A DNA stretch of 64,000 nucleotides from Neorhizobium galegae bv. officinalis (GCA_000985875.1 CCRI01000012.1:1-64000); one strand, 5' to 3'; shown: positions 16,467-25,233, numbered from the stretch's first letter. Made by a program: numbers and translations. The notes: generated by a model not told the origin, from the sequence alone.

Positions 16467-18041
16467 ATGGACGATACGGGAAAGCTCTTCATCGGCGGCA
16501 GCCGCAAGCCGGACGATTCGCTCAACAAGGCTGAATATCTGGAACTGAAGTTCGGCAACCGCCACGGGCTCGTCACCGGCGCCACCGGCACCGGCAAGAC
16601 GGTGACCCTGCAGGTGCTCGCCGAAGGTTTTTCGAAGGCCGGCGTGCCTGTCTTTGCCGCCGACATCAAGGGCGACCTGTCCGGCATCGCCATGAAGGGC
16701 GAAGCCAAGGATTTTCTCCTCAAGCGCGCCGAACAGATCGGCTTTGCCGATTACGATTTCGAACAGTTCCCGGTGATCTTCTGGGATCTGTTCGGCGAAA
16801 AGGGCCACCGGGTGCGCACCACCATCGCCGAGATGGGGCCGCTCCTGCTGTCCCGCCTGATGGATGCATCCGAGCCGCAGGAAGGTGTGATCAACATTGC
16901 CTTCAAGATCGCCGACAAGGCGAACCTGCCGCTGCTCGACCTCAAGGATTTCGCCTCGCTGCTCAACTACATGGCCGAGAATGCCAGTGAGCTGTCGAGC
17001 CAGTTCGGGCTGATCTCGAAGTCTTCGGTCGCCTCGATCCAGCGCGGGCTGCTGGTGCTGGAACAGCAGGGTGCCGAGCATTTCTTCGGCGAACCGGCGC
17101 TGAAGATTTCAGACATCATGCGCATCAACCCGAACAGCGGTTACGGGCAGATCTCGGTGCTTGCCGCCGACAAGCTGATGATGAACCCCAGGCTCTACGC
17201 GACCTTCCTGCTCTGGCTGCTCTCGGAACTGTTCGAGGAACTGCCGGAAGTGGGCGATCCGACCCAGCCGAAACTGGTGTTCTTCTTCGACGAGGCGCAT
17301 CTGCTGTTCAACGACGCGCCGAAAGTGCTGACCGAGCGCGTCGAACAGGTGGTGCGCCTGATCCGTTCCAAGGGCGTCGGCGTCTATTTCGTCACCCAGA
17401 ACCCGCTCGACGTGCCGGAAACCGTGCTCGCCCAGCTCGGCAACCGGGTGCAGCACGCGCTGCGCGCCTATACGCCGCGCGAGCAGAAGGCGGTGAAGAC
17501 GGCGGCCGATACGTTCCGCCCCAACCCGGACTTCGACTGCGCCACGGCGATCACCAATCTCGGTACCGGCGAGGCGCTGGTCTCGACGCTCGAAGGCAAG
17601 GGTGCGCCTTCCATCGTGGAACGCACGCTGGTGCGCCCGCCATCCGGCCGCATCGGCCCGCTTTCGGACCAGGAGCGGCAGATGATCATCGACAAAAGCC
17701 CGGTCCTCGGCCTCTATGACGAGGACATGGACCGCGAATCCGCCTTCGAAATCCTCGCCGCCCGCGCCAAGCAGGCCGCCGATGCAGCCGCCGCCAGAAA
17801 GGCGCAGGACGAGCTGCAGTCCGCTCCGCCGGCCGGCTCCGGCGAGACGACCGGCTGGACCCTGCCCGGCTTCGGCGGTGGCAAGGACGACGACAACGAC
17901 CAGGGCCGCGCCCAGCCGCGCCGCTCCGGCTACCAGCGGGAAACGATCATCGAAGCGGCGATGAAGAGCGTGACGCGGACCGTCGCCACGCAAGTGGGAC
18001 GGGCGATCGTGCGCGGGATTTTGGGAAGCTTGAAGCGGTAG
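16467..18041 (+). CDS. HerA-like ATPase (DUF853)
   Basis: A 524-residue P-loop ATPase of the HerA/FtsK superfamily (DUF853). Walker A is GATGTGKTVTLQ near residue 40, Walker B is LVFFFDEAHLLF near residue 275, and a sensor-type segment VYFVTQNPLDVPE follows. The C-terminus is low-complexity (AAAARKAQDE, then Gly-rich) and ends in a basic helix. Related proteins are thought to be DNA-translocating hexamers, but the physiological role of this bacterial group is not established, and no NurA-like nuclease gene is nearby. Confidence 0.85.
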   Translation: MDDTGKLFIGGSRKPDDSLNKAEYLELKFGNRHGLVTGATGTGKTVTLQVLAEGFSKAGVPVFAADIKGDLSGIAMKGEAKDFLLKRAEQIGFADYDFEQFPVIFWDLFGEKGHRVRTTIAEMGPLLLSRLMDASEPQEGVINIAFKIADKANLPLLDLKDFASLLNYMAENASELSSQFGLISKSSVASIQRGLLVLEQQGAEHFFGEPALKISDIMRINPNSGYGQISVLAADKLMMNPRLYATFLLWLLSELFEELPEVGDPTQPKLVFFFDEAHLLFNDAPKVLTERVEQVVRLIRSKGVGVYFVTQNPLDVPETVLAQLGNRVQHALRAYTPREQKAVKTAADTFRPNPDFDCATAITNLGTGEALVSTLEGKGAPSIVERTLVRPPSGRIGPLSDQERQMIIDKSPVLGLYDEDMDRESAFEILAARAKQAADAAAARKAQDELQSAPPAGSGETTGWTLPGFGGGKDDDNDQGRAQPRRSGYQRETIIEAAMKSVTRTVATQVGRAIVRGILGSLKR

Positions 18042-18075
18042 GCGCGCCTTGAAATTGACAGCGCACTCGCTTAAT

Positions 18076-18093
18076 GTAGTCACCAGTGACTAC
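18076..18093. promoter_or_regulatory. Perfect palindromic operator of the Phd-VapC operon
   Basis: gtagtcac-ca-gtgactac is a perfect inverted repeat with 8-base arms, placed directly before the antitoxin ribosome site (ACGGAGG). It shares the GTCAC-N2-GTGAC core and 16-base spacing to the start codon with the operator of the fused locus at 780-807. Confidence 0.75.
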
Positions 18094-18106
18094 GGAGGCG
18101 ATAGCA

Positions 18107-18358
18107 ATGTCGACCGTCAATCTGCGCGAGGCCAAAGCGGGCTTTTCCAACCTGGTGGATCAGGCCATCAAGGGTGAGATCGTGACCATTACCCGCCACG
18201 GCAAGCCCGTGGCGGCCCTGGTGAGCATCGAGGCCGCGGAAGCCGCCAGGAATATGCTTGGCAAAGCCCGACCGAATTTCGGCGAATACCTGATGTCGTT
18301 TCCCGGCGGTATCGAATTCGAGCGCGATCATTCGAAGATGCGTGACATCGACCTGTGA
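18107..18358 (+). CDS. Phd/YefM antitoxin
   Basis: An 83-residue antitoxin: MSTVNLREAKAGFSNLVDQA, then GEIVTITRHGKPVAAL and EAAEAARNML, the classical Phd/YefM DNA-binding and dimerisation fold, with a short disordered tail that would cap the toxin. The ATG at 18107 follows GGAGG; an earlier ATG at 18086 lies in the operator. The stop overlaps the toxin GTG start by three bases, giving translational coupling. The complex normally represses its own promoter. Confidence 0.9.
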   Translation: MSTVNLREAKAGFSNLVDQAIKGEIVTITRHGKPVAALVSIEAAEAARNMLGKARPNFGEYLMSFPGGIEFERDHSKMRDIDL

Positions 18359-18792
18359 GCGGGCTTCTTCTCGATACGAACGTCATTTCCAGATTTGCGC
18401 CCGGCAAACCGCAGCCCTCGGCAGGCTTTCACGACTGGATGGTGGCAGAGGGCGCCGCAGACCGGCTGTTCATCGCCGCGATATCGATCGCGGAAATCGA
18501 GCGGGGAATAAGGAAGCTTCGACGCAAAGGCGGCCACGAACGGGCGGCGCGGCTTTCGGGCTGGCTCGACGGAATCATGCTGACTTTCGAGGATCGAATC
18601 CTCGCTTTCGACGCACGGGCGGCGAAGATCGCCGGCGAAATGGCCGATGACGCCGAGGCACACGGACATCCGCCCGATCTCGCCGACGTGATGATCGCCG
18701 CCACCGCAAAAGCAAGCGCGATGACGGTGGTGACGGACAATATCCGCCATTTCGAGCCGCTGGGCATTCCGGTCCGACGTCCGCCGGAATAG
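18355..18792 (+). CDS. PIN-domain (VapC-type) ribonuclease toxin
   Basis: A 145-residue PIN-domain toxin. The acidic residues of the Mg2+ site are in place: Asp in LLLDTNVIS (N-terminus), Glu in SIAEIERG, Asp in PPDLADVMIAA and Asp in VVTDNIRHF. VapC toxins cut initiator tRNA or rRNA loops and stop translation. The GTG start overlaps the antitoxin stop. The paired locus looks intact; its relative at 448-771 has lost all but the last strand of this protein. Confidence 0.9.
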   Translation: MSGLLLDTNVISRFAPGKPQPSAGFHDWMVAEGAADRLFIAAISIAEIERGIRKLRRKGGHERAARLSGWLDGIMLTFEDRILAFDARAAKIAGEMADDAEAHGHPPDLADVMIAATAKASAMTVVTDNIRHFEPLGIPVRRPPE

Positions 18793-18813
18793 CGATATCC
18801 AGCGCTTGCCCGT

Positions 18814-19116
18814 TCACCGCTTGCGCACGAACTCCGTCCGCAGCACCAGACCCTTGATCGCCTCATGTCGGCAGTCGATCTCTTCCGGGTTGTCGGTCAG
18901 CTTGATCGACTTGATGACCGTGCCCTGCTTCAGGGTCTGGCCGGCGCCCTTGACCTTCAGGTCCTTGATCAGGGTGACGGAATCGCCGTCCTTGAGGACG
19001 GTTCCGGATGCGTCGCGAACCTCGACAGCACCTGCGCCTGCTGCTGCCGCCAGTTCAGAGGCCGGGCGCCAATCGCCGGTCGCTTCGTCATAGACGTATT
19101 CGTCATCGCCAGCCAT
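18814..19116 (-). CDS. PhnA (YjdM)-domain protein without zinc ribbon
   Basis: A 100-residue protein whose C-terminal two thirds is the PhnA domain: VRDASGTVLKDGDSVTLIKDL, then KGAGQTLKQGTVIKSIKL and HEAIKGLVLRTEFVRK. The E. coli relative YjdM has a four-cysteine zinc ribbon ahead of this domain; here that part is replaced by DDEYVYDEATGDWRPASE, with no cysteines. Despite the historic name, a role in phosphonate breakdown is not established. A GGAGAG box precedes the ATG. Confidence 0.85.
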   Translation of the reverse strand: MAGDDEYVYDEATGDWRPASELAAAAGAGAVEVRDASGTVLKDGDSVTLIKDLKVKGAGQTLKQGTVIKSIKLTDNPEEIDCRHEAIKGLVLRTEFVRKR

Positions 19117-19287
19117 CGGCGTCTCTCCTGAAAATCAACCATTCGCCAGTCGGCGATGGCCGCTTATAACAGCCGAACCGCCCGGGGCAAGCTCGGCGGC
19201 AACAAGCCGGCCGAGTATGGTTCGGTTGCATTCGCCTGACCGCGATGATATTTCGCTGGCGTGCTTTTCAAGAGAAAGGAGGATCAC

Positions 19288-19362
19288 GTGCACAATTTCT
19301 ATTTCCGGTACTACCGGACACGTGGTCCCGTCGACGCCCTGCAAATGCGTTTGCAGGGCTGA
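19288..19362 (+). CDS. Candidate leader peptide of the ABC-F gene
   Basis: A 24-codon ORF with a near-perfect ribosome site (AAGGAGG, five bases before a GTG start), ending about 170 bases before the ABC-F start. The peptide begins MHNFYFRYYRTRGP and is rich in aromatic and basic residues. Its last codons form a hairpin with 10-base arms (gccctgcaaa / tttgcagggc, 19336-19359). Strong initiation, tiny size and overlap with RNA structure are the marks of a regulatory leader; no homologue is known to me, and translation is inferred only from the ribosome site. Confidence 0.6.
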   Translation: MHNFYFRYYRTRGPVDALQMRLQG

Positions 19363-19525
19363 CCAGAGGCCGTTTCTCTCAAAGCACCCCTTCCTGGTCT
19401 GCCCTTCGTGGCCCGCAGCGCCGAGCACTCGCTCGCGCGCCCATGCGATTTCCGAAGACGCTGCAAGCACCGCATCGATGATGGCCGAGCGCCCGCGATG
19501 CCTCACGCCTGCAAGCCAAGACCAG
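19323..19525 (+). promoter_or_regulatory. Putative attenuation region with competing pairings
   Basis: Four short complementary segments lie between the leader ORF and the ABC-F start: tggtc (19323-19327), gaccag (19361-19366), ctggtct (19394-19400) and agaccag (19519-19525). Segment 1 can pair with 2, or 2 with 3; 3 can pair with 4 over seven bases, which would cover the ABC-F ribosome-binding region. This 1:2/3:4 versus 2:3 layout matches translational attenuators that respond to ribosome stalling on a leader. The stems are short, and 3:4 spans about 120 bases, so folding analysis is needed. Confidence 0.35.
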
Positions 19526-19534
19526 AGAACGACA

Positions 19535-21055
19535 ATGAGCCTCATCAACCTCCGCAATCTCGGGATTACCCTCTCCAGCCCGCTGTTTTCCGGGCTCAAC
19601 CTCACCGTCAATGCCGGCGACCGGATCGGCATCGTCGCCGCCAACGGGCGGGGCAAGTCCACGCTGCTCAAATGCATCGCCGGCACGCTCGATGCCAGCG
19701 AGGGCGAGATCACCAGGAGCCGCGGGCTGACGATCGGCATGGTGGAGCAGAACGTGCCCCCTGCCCTGATGCAGGCAAGTTTTCGCGACGCCGTGCTCCA
19801 GGCGCTGCCGGCGGACCAGGTCGAAAGCGAAAGCTGGCGCGCCGACGTCGCGCTCGAAGGGATGGACGTGCCTGAGGAGTTGCGCGAGCGGCCTCTGTCG
19901 GCTCTCAGCGGCGGCTGGCAGAGGCTGGCGCTGATCGCACGGGCCTGGGTGACCGAGCCGGACGCGCTGCTGCTCGACGAGCCGACCAACCATCTCGACC
20001 TTGCCAAGATCGCGCTTCTGGAAGACTGGCTGAACGCGCTCCCCCGCGACATGCCGGTGATCCTGTCGAGCCACGACCGCGCCTTTCTCGACGCCGTCAC
20101 CAACCGCACGCTTTTCCTGCGGCCGGAGAATTCTCAAAGCTTCTCCCTGCCCTATTCCCGAGCACGGATGGCGCTCGACGAGGTGGATGCGGCGGATGCG
20201 AAGCGCTACGAGCGCGACATGAAGACGGCCGATCAGCTGCGCCGGCAGGCAGCCAAGCTCAAGAACATCGGCATCAATTCCGGCAGCGACCTGCTGGTGG
20301 TCAAGACCAAGCAGCTGAAGGAACGGGCCGAGAAACTGGAGGATGCGGCGAAGCCGGCGCATCTCGAACGCTCGGCCGGCGCCATCCGGCTCGCCAATCG
20401 GGGTACCCATGCCAAGGTTCTGGTGACGTTGGAGGATGCGGCGGTGACGACGCCTGATGGCACGCTTCTGTTCAAGACCGGCAAGCAGTTCATCTGCCAG
20501 GGCGACCGGATCGTCGTGCTCGGCCGCAACGGCACCGGCAAGACGCGGCTGGTGACGATGCTGCGCCGGGCGATCACCGAACCTTCAGGGGCGGTCGCCG
20601 GCATCAGGGCGACGCCGACGCTGATCCTCGGCTATGGCGACCAGTCGCTCGCCGATCTCGACGACCGGCAGACACCGCACGGGACGATCATCCACCGGTT
20701 CGACATCGGCGACCAGAAGGCCCGCTCGCTGCTCGCCGGCATCGGCATCACGATGGAGATGCAGGCGCGGCCGGTGGCAGAGCTTTCGGGCGGGCAGAAG
20801 GCGCGGCTCGGCCTCCTGGCGCTGCGGCTGCGGGAGCCGAATTTCTACCTGCTGGACGAGCCGACCAACCATCTCGACATCGACGGGCAGGAGGCGCTGG
20901 AAAGCGAGTTGATGGCGCACCAGGCAAGCTGCCTGCTGGTATCGCACGACCGCAGCTTCGTGCGGGCCGTCGGCACCCGCTTCTGGCTGTTGGAGGGCCG
21001 GCGGCTGGTCGAAGTGGAGGGGCCGGAGAGCTTCTTTGCGGCAAGCCGTGGCTGA
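19535..21055 (+). CDS. ABC-F family ATPase
   Basis: A 506-residue protein with two ABC ATPase domains and no membrane segment, the ABC-F plan. Domain 1: Walker A AANGRGKST, signature LSGGWQRL, Walker B LLLDEPTNHLD. A charged linker with KRYERDMKTADQLRRQAAKL separates it from domain 2: Walker A GRNGTGKT, signature LSGGQKARL, Walker B LLDEPTNHLD. ABC-F proteins bind the ribosomal E site; some relieve stalling and some protect from antibiotics. Which group this belongs to is unclear. The ATG at 19535 begins the first domain; upstream in-frame codons run through the leader region. Confidence 0.9.
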   Translation: MSLINLRNLGITLSSPLFSGLNLTVNAGDRIGIVAANGRGKSTLLKCIAGTLDASEGEITRSRGLTIGMVEQNVPPALMQASFRDAVLQALPADQVESESWRADVALEGMDVPEELRERPLSALSGGWQRLALIARAWVTEPDALLLDEPTNHLDLAKIALLEDWLNALPRDMPVILSSHDRAFLDAVTNRTLFLRPENSQSFSLPYSRARMALDEVDAADAKRYERDMKTADQLRRQAAKLKNIGINSGSDLLVVKTKQLKERAEKLEDAAKPAHLERSAGAIRLANRGTHAKVLVTLEDAAVTTPDGTLLFKTGKQFICQGDRIVVLGRNGTGKTRLVTMLRRAITEPSGAVAGIRATPTLILGYGDQSLADLDDRQTPHGTIIHRFDIGDQKARSLLAGIGITMEMQARPVAELSGGQKARLGLLALRLREPNFYLLDEPTNHLDIDGQEALESELMAHQASCLLVSHDRSFVRAVGTRFWLLEGRRLVEVEGPESFFAASRG

Positions 21056-21057
21056 CG

Positions 21058-21750
21058 TTATGACGCATGCCAGGCCTTGCGACGTTCAAGCTCCGCCTCG
21101 GTTGGCGTTTCCAGCGCGAAGGAGGCGGTTTCGACATCGCCTTCCCGCAGATAACGGGCAATGATGACACCTTTCGGCGTGGTGCTGGACTTAACAAGTT
21201 TCAGCCCTGCCGGAACGGCACCCGAGCCGAACAGCTTTTTGCCCCTGCCGAGGATCAGCGGGGCGATGATAAGCGTCATTTCATCAAGAAGGTCGTTCTG
21301 CAGCAATATCTGGATGATCTCTGTCGATCCCTGCACCAGAAGATCCGCCCCCTCCTCCTGCTTCAAACTGCGCATCGCACCGGCAACGTCCTGCCCAAGC
21401 GCGCGGCTATTTTCCCAGGTCAGCGTGTCTGGGTGGTGGGTCGCGACGAATTTGGTGATCCCGTCGAAAAGCACGCCGATCTTCGCGCTGCCCTCGTCAT
21501 AACCCTCCGCCGACGGGTCTTTTTCCACATGGGGCCAGTGGGCGGCGAATATGTCGTATGTCCGGCGCCCCAGAAGCAGGTCGAAGGGCTTTTCGAAGAC
21601 CTCGTCGATCACCTGTCCGATCTCCTCTTCCCAGCGCGCCGCGAGCCAACCGCCATGGGCAAAGCCGCCCATCCTGTCCTCTTCTGGGCCGCCGGGAGCC
21701 TGCATCACGCCATCGAGGCTGACAAAGGCCGAAAGCACAATCCTGCGCAT
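21058..21750 (-). CDS. Dihydrofolate reductase-like (RibD C-terminal) protein
   Basis: A 230-residue member of the RibD C-terminal/DHFR-like superfamily. It starts MRRIVLSAFVSLDGVMQAPGG, typical of this group, followed by LLLGRRTYDIFAAHWP, LLVQGSTEIIQILLQNDLLDEM and LILGRGKKLFG. The fold binds NADPH; the substrate of these stand-alone proteins is not known. The ATG at 21750 follows an AGGAATG box. It converges on the ABC-F gene with a 2-base gap. A second member of the family lies at 23218. Confidence 0.85.
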   Translation of the reverse strand: MRRIVLSAFVSLDGVMQAPGGPEEDRMGGFAHGGWLAARWEEEIGQVIDEVFEKPFDLLLGRRTYDIFAAHWPHVEKDPSAEGYDEGSAKIGVLFDGITKFVATHHPDTLTWENSRALGQDVAGAMRSLKQEEGADLLVQGSTEIIQILLQNDLLDEMTLIIAPLILGRGKKLFGSGAVPAGLKLVKSSTTPKGVIIARYLREGDVETASFALETPTEAELERRKAWHAS

Positions 21751-21893
21751 ATCATTCCTCCTTATTTGTCGGACGATCCCGAATGATCGTCGCCACGCCA
21801 AGGACGAAGCAGAGGGCGCGAAGCCGACAGGGTGGGACAAAAAATCGCTCCTGCAGCCAATGCCGGATCTGCCGTCACGCTTCGCGCCGTCGC

Positions 21894-22313
21894 TCAGGCC
21901 TTCCCGTTGCGCTCCTCGAAGTCCTTTCGCGCCGCCTCGATATCCGCATGGCGTGCCGCGGCCCATTCCCAGACCGTGCAGAAGGCGGCGCTGAGGCTTC
22001 GGCCGAGCTCCGTGAGGCTGTATTCGACTTTCGGGGGAATGACCGGATAGACCTTCCGCGACACGAAACCGTCGCGTTCCATCTGCCTTAGCGTCTGGGT
22101 CAGCATCTTCTGGCTGATGCCGCCGGTCAGCTTTCCGATCTGGGTGAAGCGCAGCGTGCCGTGTTCTTCCAGTACCTCGAGGATCAGCATGGTCCACTTG
22201 TCGGCGACCTGGCCAATGATGCCGCGCACCAGTTCTTCCAGTACCGGATCGATCTCGTCGGGGATTTCACGGCCTGAGGGTGACCGCATCGACGGGCGAA
22301 TTCCTTGATCCAC
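21894..22313 (-). CDS. HxlR-family transcriptional regulator
   Basis: A 139-residue HxlR winged-helix regulator: IIGQVADKWTMLILEVLEEHGTLRFTQI, the recognition helix GGISQKMLTQTLRQMERDG, and the wing VIPPKVEYSLTELGRSL. The single Cys in AAFCTVWEW could serve as a redox sensor, as in some relatives, but this is a guess. I chose the GTG at 22313 because AAGGAG lies seven bases before it; an ATG at 22289 is the alternative. It is divergent from the SDR gene, its likely target. Confidence 0.9.
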   Translation of the reverse strand: MDQGIRPSMRSPSGREIPDEIDPVLEELVRGIIGQVADKWTMLILEVLEEHGTLRFTQIGKLTGGISQKMLTQTLRQMERDGFVSRKVYPVIPPKVEYSLTELGRSLSAAFCTVWEWAAARHADIEAARKDFEERNGKA

Positions 22314-22415
22314 AGTCACTCTCCTTTTGGTGCGTATAAATCTTTTGGGTGCCTTCTTACGAATAGAGATTGATAGCCGTATTTTCCGGCCACGCAACAC
22401 GGAAAGGCGACGACC

Positions 22416-23174
22416 ATGAAAATGAACGGCAATACGATCCTCATCACAGGCGGCAATTCCGGCATCGGCCGGGCTCTCGCCGAGGCGTTCCATGCACTCG
22501 GCAACCAGGTGATCATCACCGGCCGGCGCCAGGCAACGCTCGACGAGGTGACCTCCGCCAATCCCGGCATGACGGGGATGGTGCTCGATCTTTCCGATGC
22601 CGAGGGCATCAAGGCATTTTCCGCCGCGCTGGTGGCGGCCTATCCGTCGCTCAACGCCGTCATCAACAATGCCGGCATCATGGTGCCGGAACATATCGGC
22701 GCGGGCTCGGACTATCTCTCGACCGCCGAGGACACGATCACCGCCAACCTGCTCGGCCCGATCCGGCTGACCGCGGCGCTGCTGCCGCATCTCTGCACCC
22801 AGAAGGGCGCCGCGATCCTCACCGTATCCTCGGGCCTCGCCTTCGTGCCGATGGCACTGACGCCGACCTATTCGGCCACCAAGGCCGCCATCCATTCCTA
22901 TTCGATGGCGATCCGCCAGCAGCTCAAGGACAGCGGGCCGCAGGTGATCGAGATCGTGCCGCCCTATGTTCAGACGACGCTGATGAGCGAACGCCAGGCG
23001 AGCGATCCGAACGCCATGCCGCTTGCCGATTTCATCTCGGAGGTCATGGACATCCTGACGACGCAGCCGGACGTCAGGGAAGTCGTTGTCGAGCGCTGCA
23101 AGCCGCTGCGTCATGCGGCCGAGAACGGCAATTTCGACGCGATGTTCAACGGCATTAATTCGATGACCCACTGA
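22416..23174 (+). CDS. Short-chain dehydrogenase/reductase (DltE-like)
   Basis: A 252-residue SDR oxidoreductase. The Rossmann motif is TILITGGNSGIGRALAEAF, followed by NNAG in VINNAGIMVP, the catalytic Ser in ILTVSSGLAF and the Tyr-x3-Lys pair in YSATKAAIHS. It resembles the DltE-like subgroup, whose substrates are mostly unknown. The 102-base divergent region shared with the HxlR gene should hold both promoters; HxlR regulators often control such reductases in response to quinones or aldehydes. Confidence 0.92.
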   Translation: MKMNGNTILITGGNSGIGRALAEAFHALGNQVIITGRRQATLDEVTSANPGMTGMVLDLSDAEGIKAFSAALVAAYPSLNAVINNAGIMVPEHIGAGSDYLSTAEDTITANLLGPIRLTAALLPHLCTQKGAAILTVSSGLAFVPMALTPTYSATKAAIHSYSMAIRQQLKDSGPQVIEIVPPYVQTTLMSERQASDPNAMPLADFISEVMDILTTQPDVREVVVERCKPLRHAAENGNFDAMFNGINSMTH

Positions 23175-23217
23175 CTGCGGACGCCTCCGGGCCGCCGCAC
23201 CTGGCGAGGTGCGTGAT

Positions 23218-23748
23218 CTAAGCAGGAACGTATGTCAGCCTGATCACGTCCTCGCCAACACGGTCGGTGGAAACCAGACGGAGCGGCGGCCGCGGGCCGG
23301 CGAAGAATGGCTTGCCGCGACCAAGCACGACGGGGTGGAGGTAGAGCCGGTACTCATCGACAAGACCAAGGTCGGTCAGGCTTCGCGCGAGGTCCGGTCC
23401 GGACACTGAAATCTCCCCGGCCAGCCGATCCCTCAGGTCACGGATCACGGCCTCGACGTCACCCTCGACGAGCGTGGCGTTGGGGCCGACCGACTTCAAC
23501 GAGCGCGACACGACCCATTTGGGCAGGCGCCGCCATGCTTGCGCGAACTCGCGGCGCTCCGCATCCCACTCGGGGCGGTCTTCGTCCCAATAACGCATGG
23601 TCTCGTACATGCGGCGACCGTACACACTGCCAGTCAGATCACGTACGTGCTCTATCCAGTGACGAAAAAGCACCGGCCCGGTCTGCATTTCCTCATGGTC
23701 GACATAACCGTCGAGGGACTGGTTCATTCCAAAGACAAGCTTCGCCAT
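23218..23748 (-). CDS. Dihydrofolate reductase-like (RibD C-terminal) protein
   Basis: A 176-residue RibD C-terminal/DHFR-like protein beginning MAKLVFGMNQSLDGYVDHEEM, with VYGRRMYETMRYW, EISVSGPDLARSL and LHPVVLGRGKPFF. It is a distinct subgroup from the paralogue at 21058, and shorter. The ATG at 23748 is the family start; upstream in-frame sequence is not conserved in type. It converges on the SDR gene. Probable NADPH-dependent reductase of unknown substrate. Confidence 0.85.
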   Translation of the reverse strand: MAKLVFGMNQSLDGYVDHEEMQTGPVLFRHWIEHVRDLTGSVYGRRMYETMRYWDEDRPEWDAERREFAQAWRRLPKWVVSRSLKSVGPNATLVEGDVEAVIRDLRDRLAGEISVSGPDLARSLTDLGLVDEYRLYLHPVVLGRGKPFFAGPRPPLRLVSTDRVGEDVIRLTYVPA

Positions 23749-23885
23749 CACGCCTCGCCAGGCCGCTTCGATCAGCAGCGCCGTCAATTCCTCCGGCATG
23801 TCGATCGGTATGCCGCGTCCGCAGGGAAGGTCGCGGGCTCCCGTCCTGGGACAAGGGCCCGCAGCCGCCAAACAGGTTGTTTTGC

Positions 23886-24695
23886 CTACTTCTTCCCGGT
23901 CAGGGCGAAGAAGGCGCCCTGCGGATCCATGCCCTGGATGATCCAGCTGCCGCCGGGGACTTCCATCGGCCCCATGAGGACCTGGCCACCGCCGGCCTTG
24001 ACCCTTTCAACCGCAGCATCGATCGAGTCGACGATGAAATAATAGCACCAGCACGGTACCGGCACCTGTTCCGGCCTGGTCATCATGCCGCCGATCTGCC
24101 GGCCGTTATGGGAGAAGATGTGGTAGGTTCCCATCGGCCCCATGTCGAAATCGTGGTCGAGCTTCCAGCCGAACATCTTGCCGTAGAAGTCGATCGCTTC
24201 CTTGCCGTTACCGGCATAAAGCTCGCGCCAGCCGACATTGCCGACGGCATCCCAGGCGAGTTCAGCGGGCGGATTTTCCATCGGCAGAGGCGTCATGATG
24301 CAGAGAACCGCGCCATGCGGATCGGCGACGACCGCGAAGCGGCCGATGCCCGGAATATCCTCCGGCTCGCGCTGGACGCGGCCGCCATTGGCGACATAGT
24401 CCTTGGCCATCTGGTCGACATCGTCGACCGCGACATAGCCGGTCCAGTTCGGCGGGATCTTGCCTTCGAGTTCCGGCGGAAAGTTCATCATGCCGCCGAT
24501 GCCGGGGCAATTGTCGCCCTCGCCCATCTCGAACAGGAAATAGGCCGGCAGGTCGGGCATGCTCATTTCCTTGACCTTCCAGCCGACCACCGACGAATAG
24601 AATTTTCCGCCGGCATCGGTATCGGGCGTCATCAGCTCGACCCAGATGAATTTGCCATGGGTCTCGGATCGAGACCCGGTAACGGTCTGCAACAT
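23886..24695 (-). CDS. VOC-family protein with two glyoxalase-like modules
   Basis: A 269-residue protein made of two vicinal-oxygen-chelate modules. The first starts GKFIWVELMTPDTDAGGKFY and ends GAVLCIMTPL; the second starts GWRELYAGNGKEAIDFYGKMFGW and ends GAFFALTGKK. It resembles the CFP-30B/AprX group of putative glyoxalase/hydroxylase proteins. Metal binding and substrate are unknown. It is the last gene of a three-gene minus-strand run after DUF899 and DUF1579 genes, with gaps of about 40-60 bases. Confidence 0.87.
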   Translation of the reverse strand: MLQTVTGSRSETHGKFIWVELMTPDTDAGGKFYSSVVGWKVKEMSMPDLPAYFLFEMGEGDNCPGIGGMMNFPPELEGKIPPNWTGYVAVDDVDQMAKDYVANGGRVQREPEDIPGIGRFAVVADPHGAVLCIMTPLPMENPPAELAWDAVGNVGWRELYAGNGKEAIDFYGKMFGWKLDHDFDMGPMGTYHIFSHNGRQIGGMMTRPEQVPVPCWCYYFIVDSIDAAVERVKAGGGQVLMGPMEVPGGSWIIQGMDPQGAFFALTGKK

Positions 24696-24753
24696 GGTCG
24701 TCTCCTCTCCAGATTCCTGCGCCGTTCGACGCGTTGAGTAAGCACCCGCAGGC

Positions 24754-25233
24754 TCAGCGCTTGCGGGCGTAATTTGCCTCCATGAACTGCTGCCAGGAGC
24801 CGTCCGGCTGCTTGGCGCTGGAATTGAACGTGCGGTGATCGTCGTCCGTGAAGATGATCTGCTCGCGGTAGTCGCCGGTCTTGCCGGGATTGGCGAAATC
24901 CGGGCCGGTCGTGTAGAGATTGAGCGTCGATCCGTCGTCCGACAGCTCCCCCTCGTAGACCCAGAGATGGTTCATCATCGTGCCGAGCCAGGTGCCGACA
25001 TATTTGCCCTTGGCCGGATCGTAGCCGAGGGTGAGAACGGTGGTTGCGGGGCCGCCGCCGCCCGGCATGTCGCCGCTGCCTTCGGCAACGAACCAGATGC
25101 CGTTCAGCGACCGGCAGACCTCGACCCATTTTTCGTCGTGGCCCACGCTGGTGGACGTCACTTCCCAAAGGCCGACCATTCTTTCCAGAAAGCCGTGTTC
25201 GGCCTGGGGTTTGGGCATTTCCATCGCGCTCAT
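24754..25233 (-). CDS. DUF1579 family protein
   Basis: A 159-residue protein of the DUF1579 family, a lipocalin-like beta barrel judged by alternating strands such as GLWEVTSTSVGHDEKWVEV, YVGTWLGTMMNHLWVYEGEL and YREQIIFTDDDHRTFNS. No signal peptide. The ATG at 25233 follows GGAGGAAAAG; an upstream ATG at 25278 is less likely. It sits between the DUF899 and VOC genes in the same direction and is probably co-transcribed. Its function is unknown. Confidence 0.82.
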   Translation of the reverse strand: MSAMEMPKPQAEHGFLERMVGLWEVTSTSVGHDEKWVEVCRSLNGIWFVAEGSGDMPGGGGPATTVLTLGYDPAKGKYVGTWLGTMMNHLWVYEGELSDDGSTLNLYTTGPDFANPGKTGDYREQIIFTDDDHRTFNSSAKQPDGSWQQFMEANYARKR

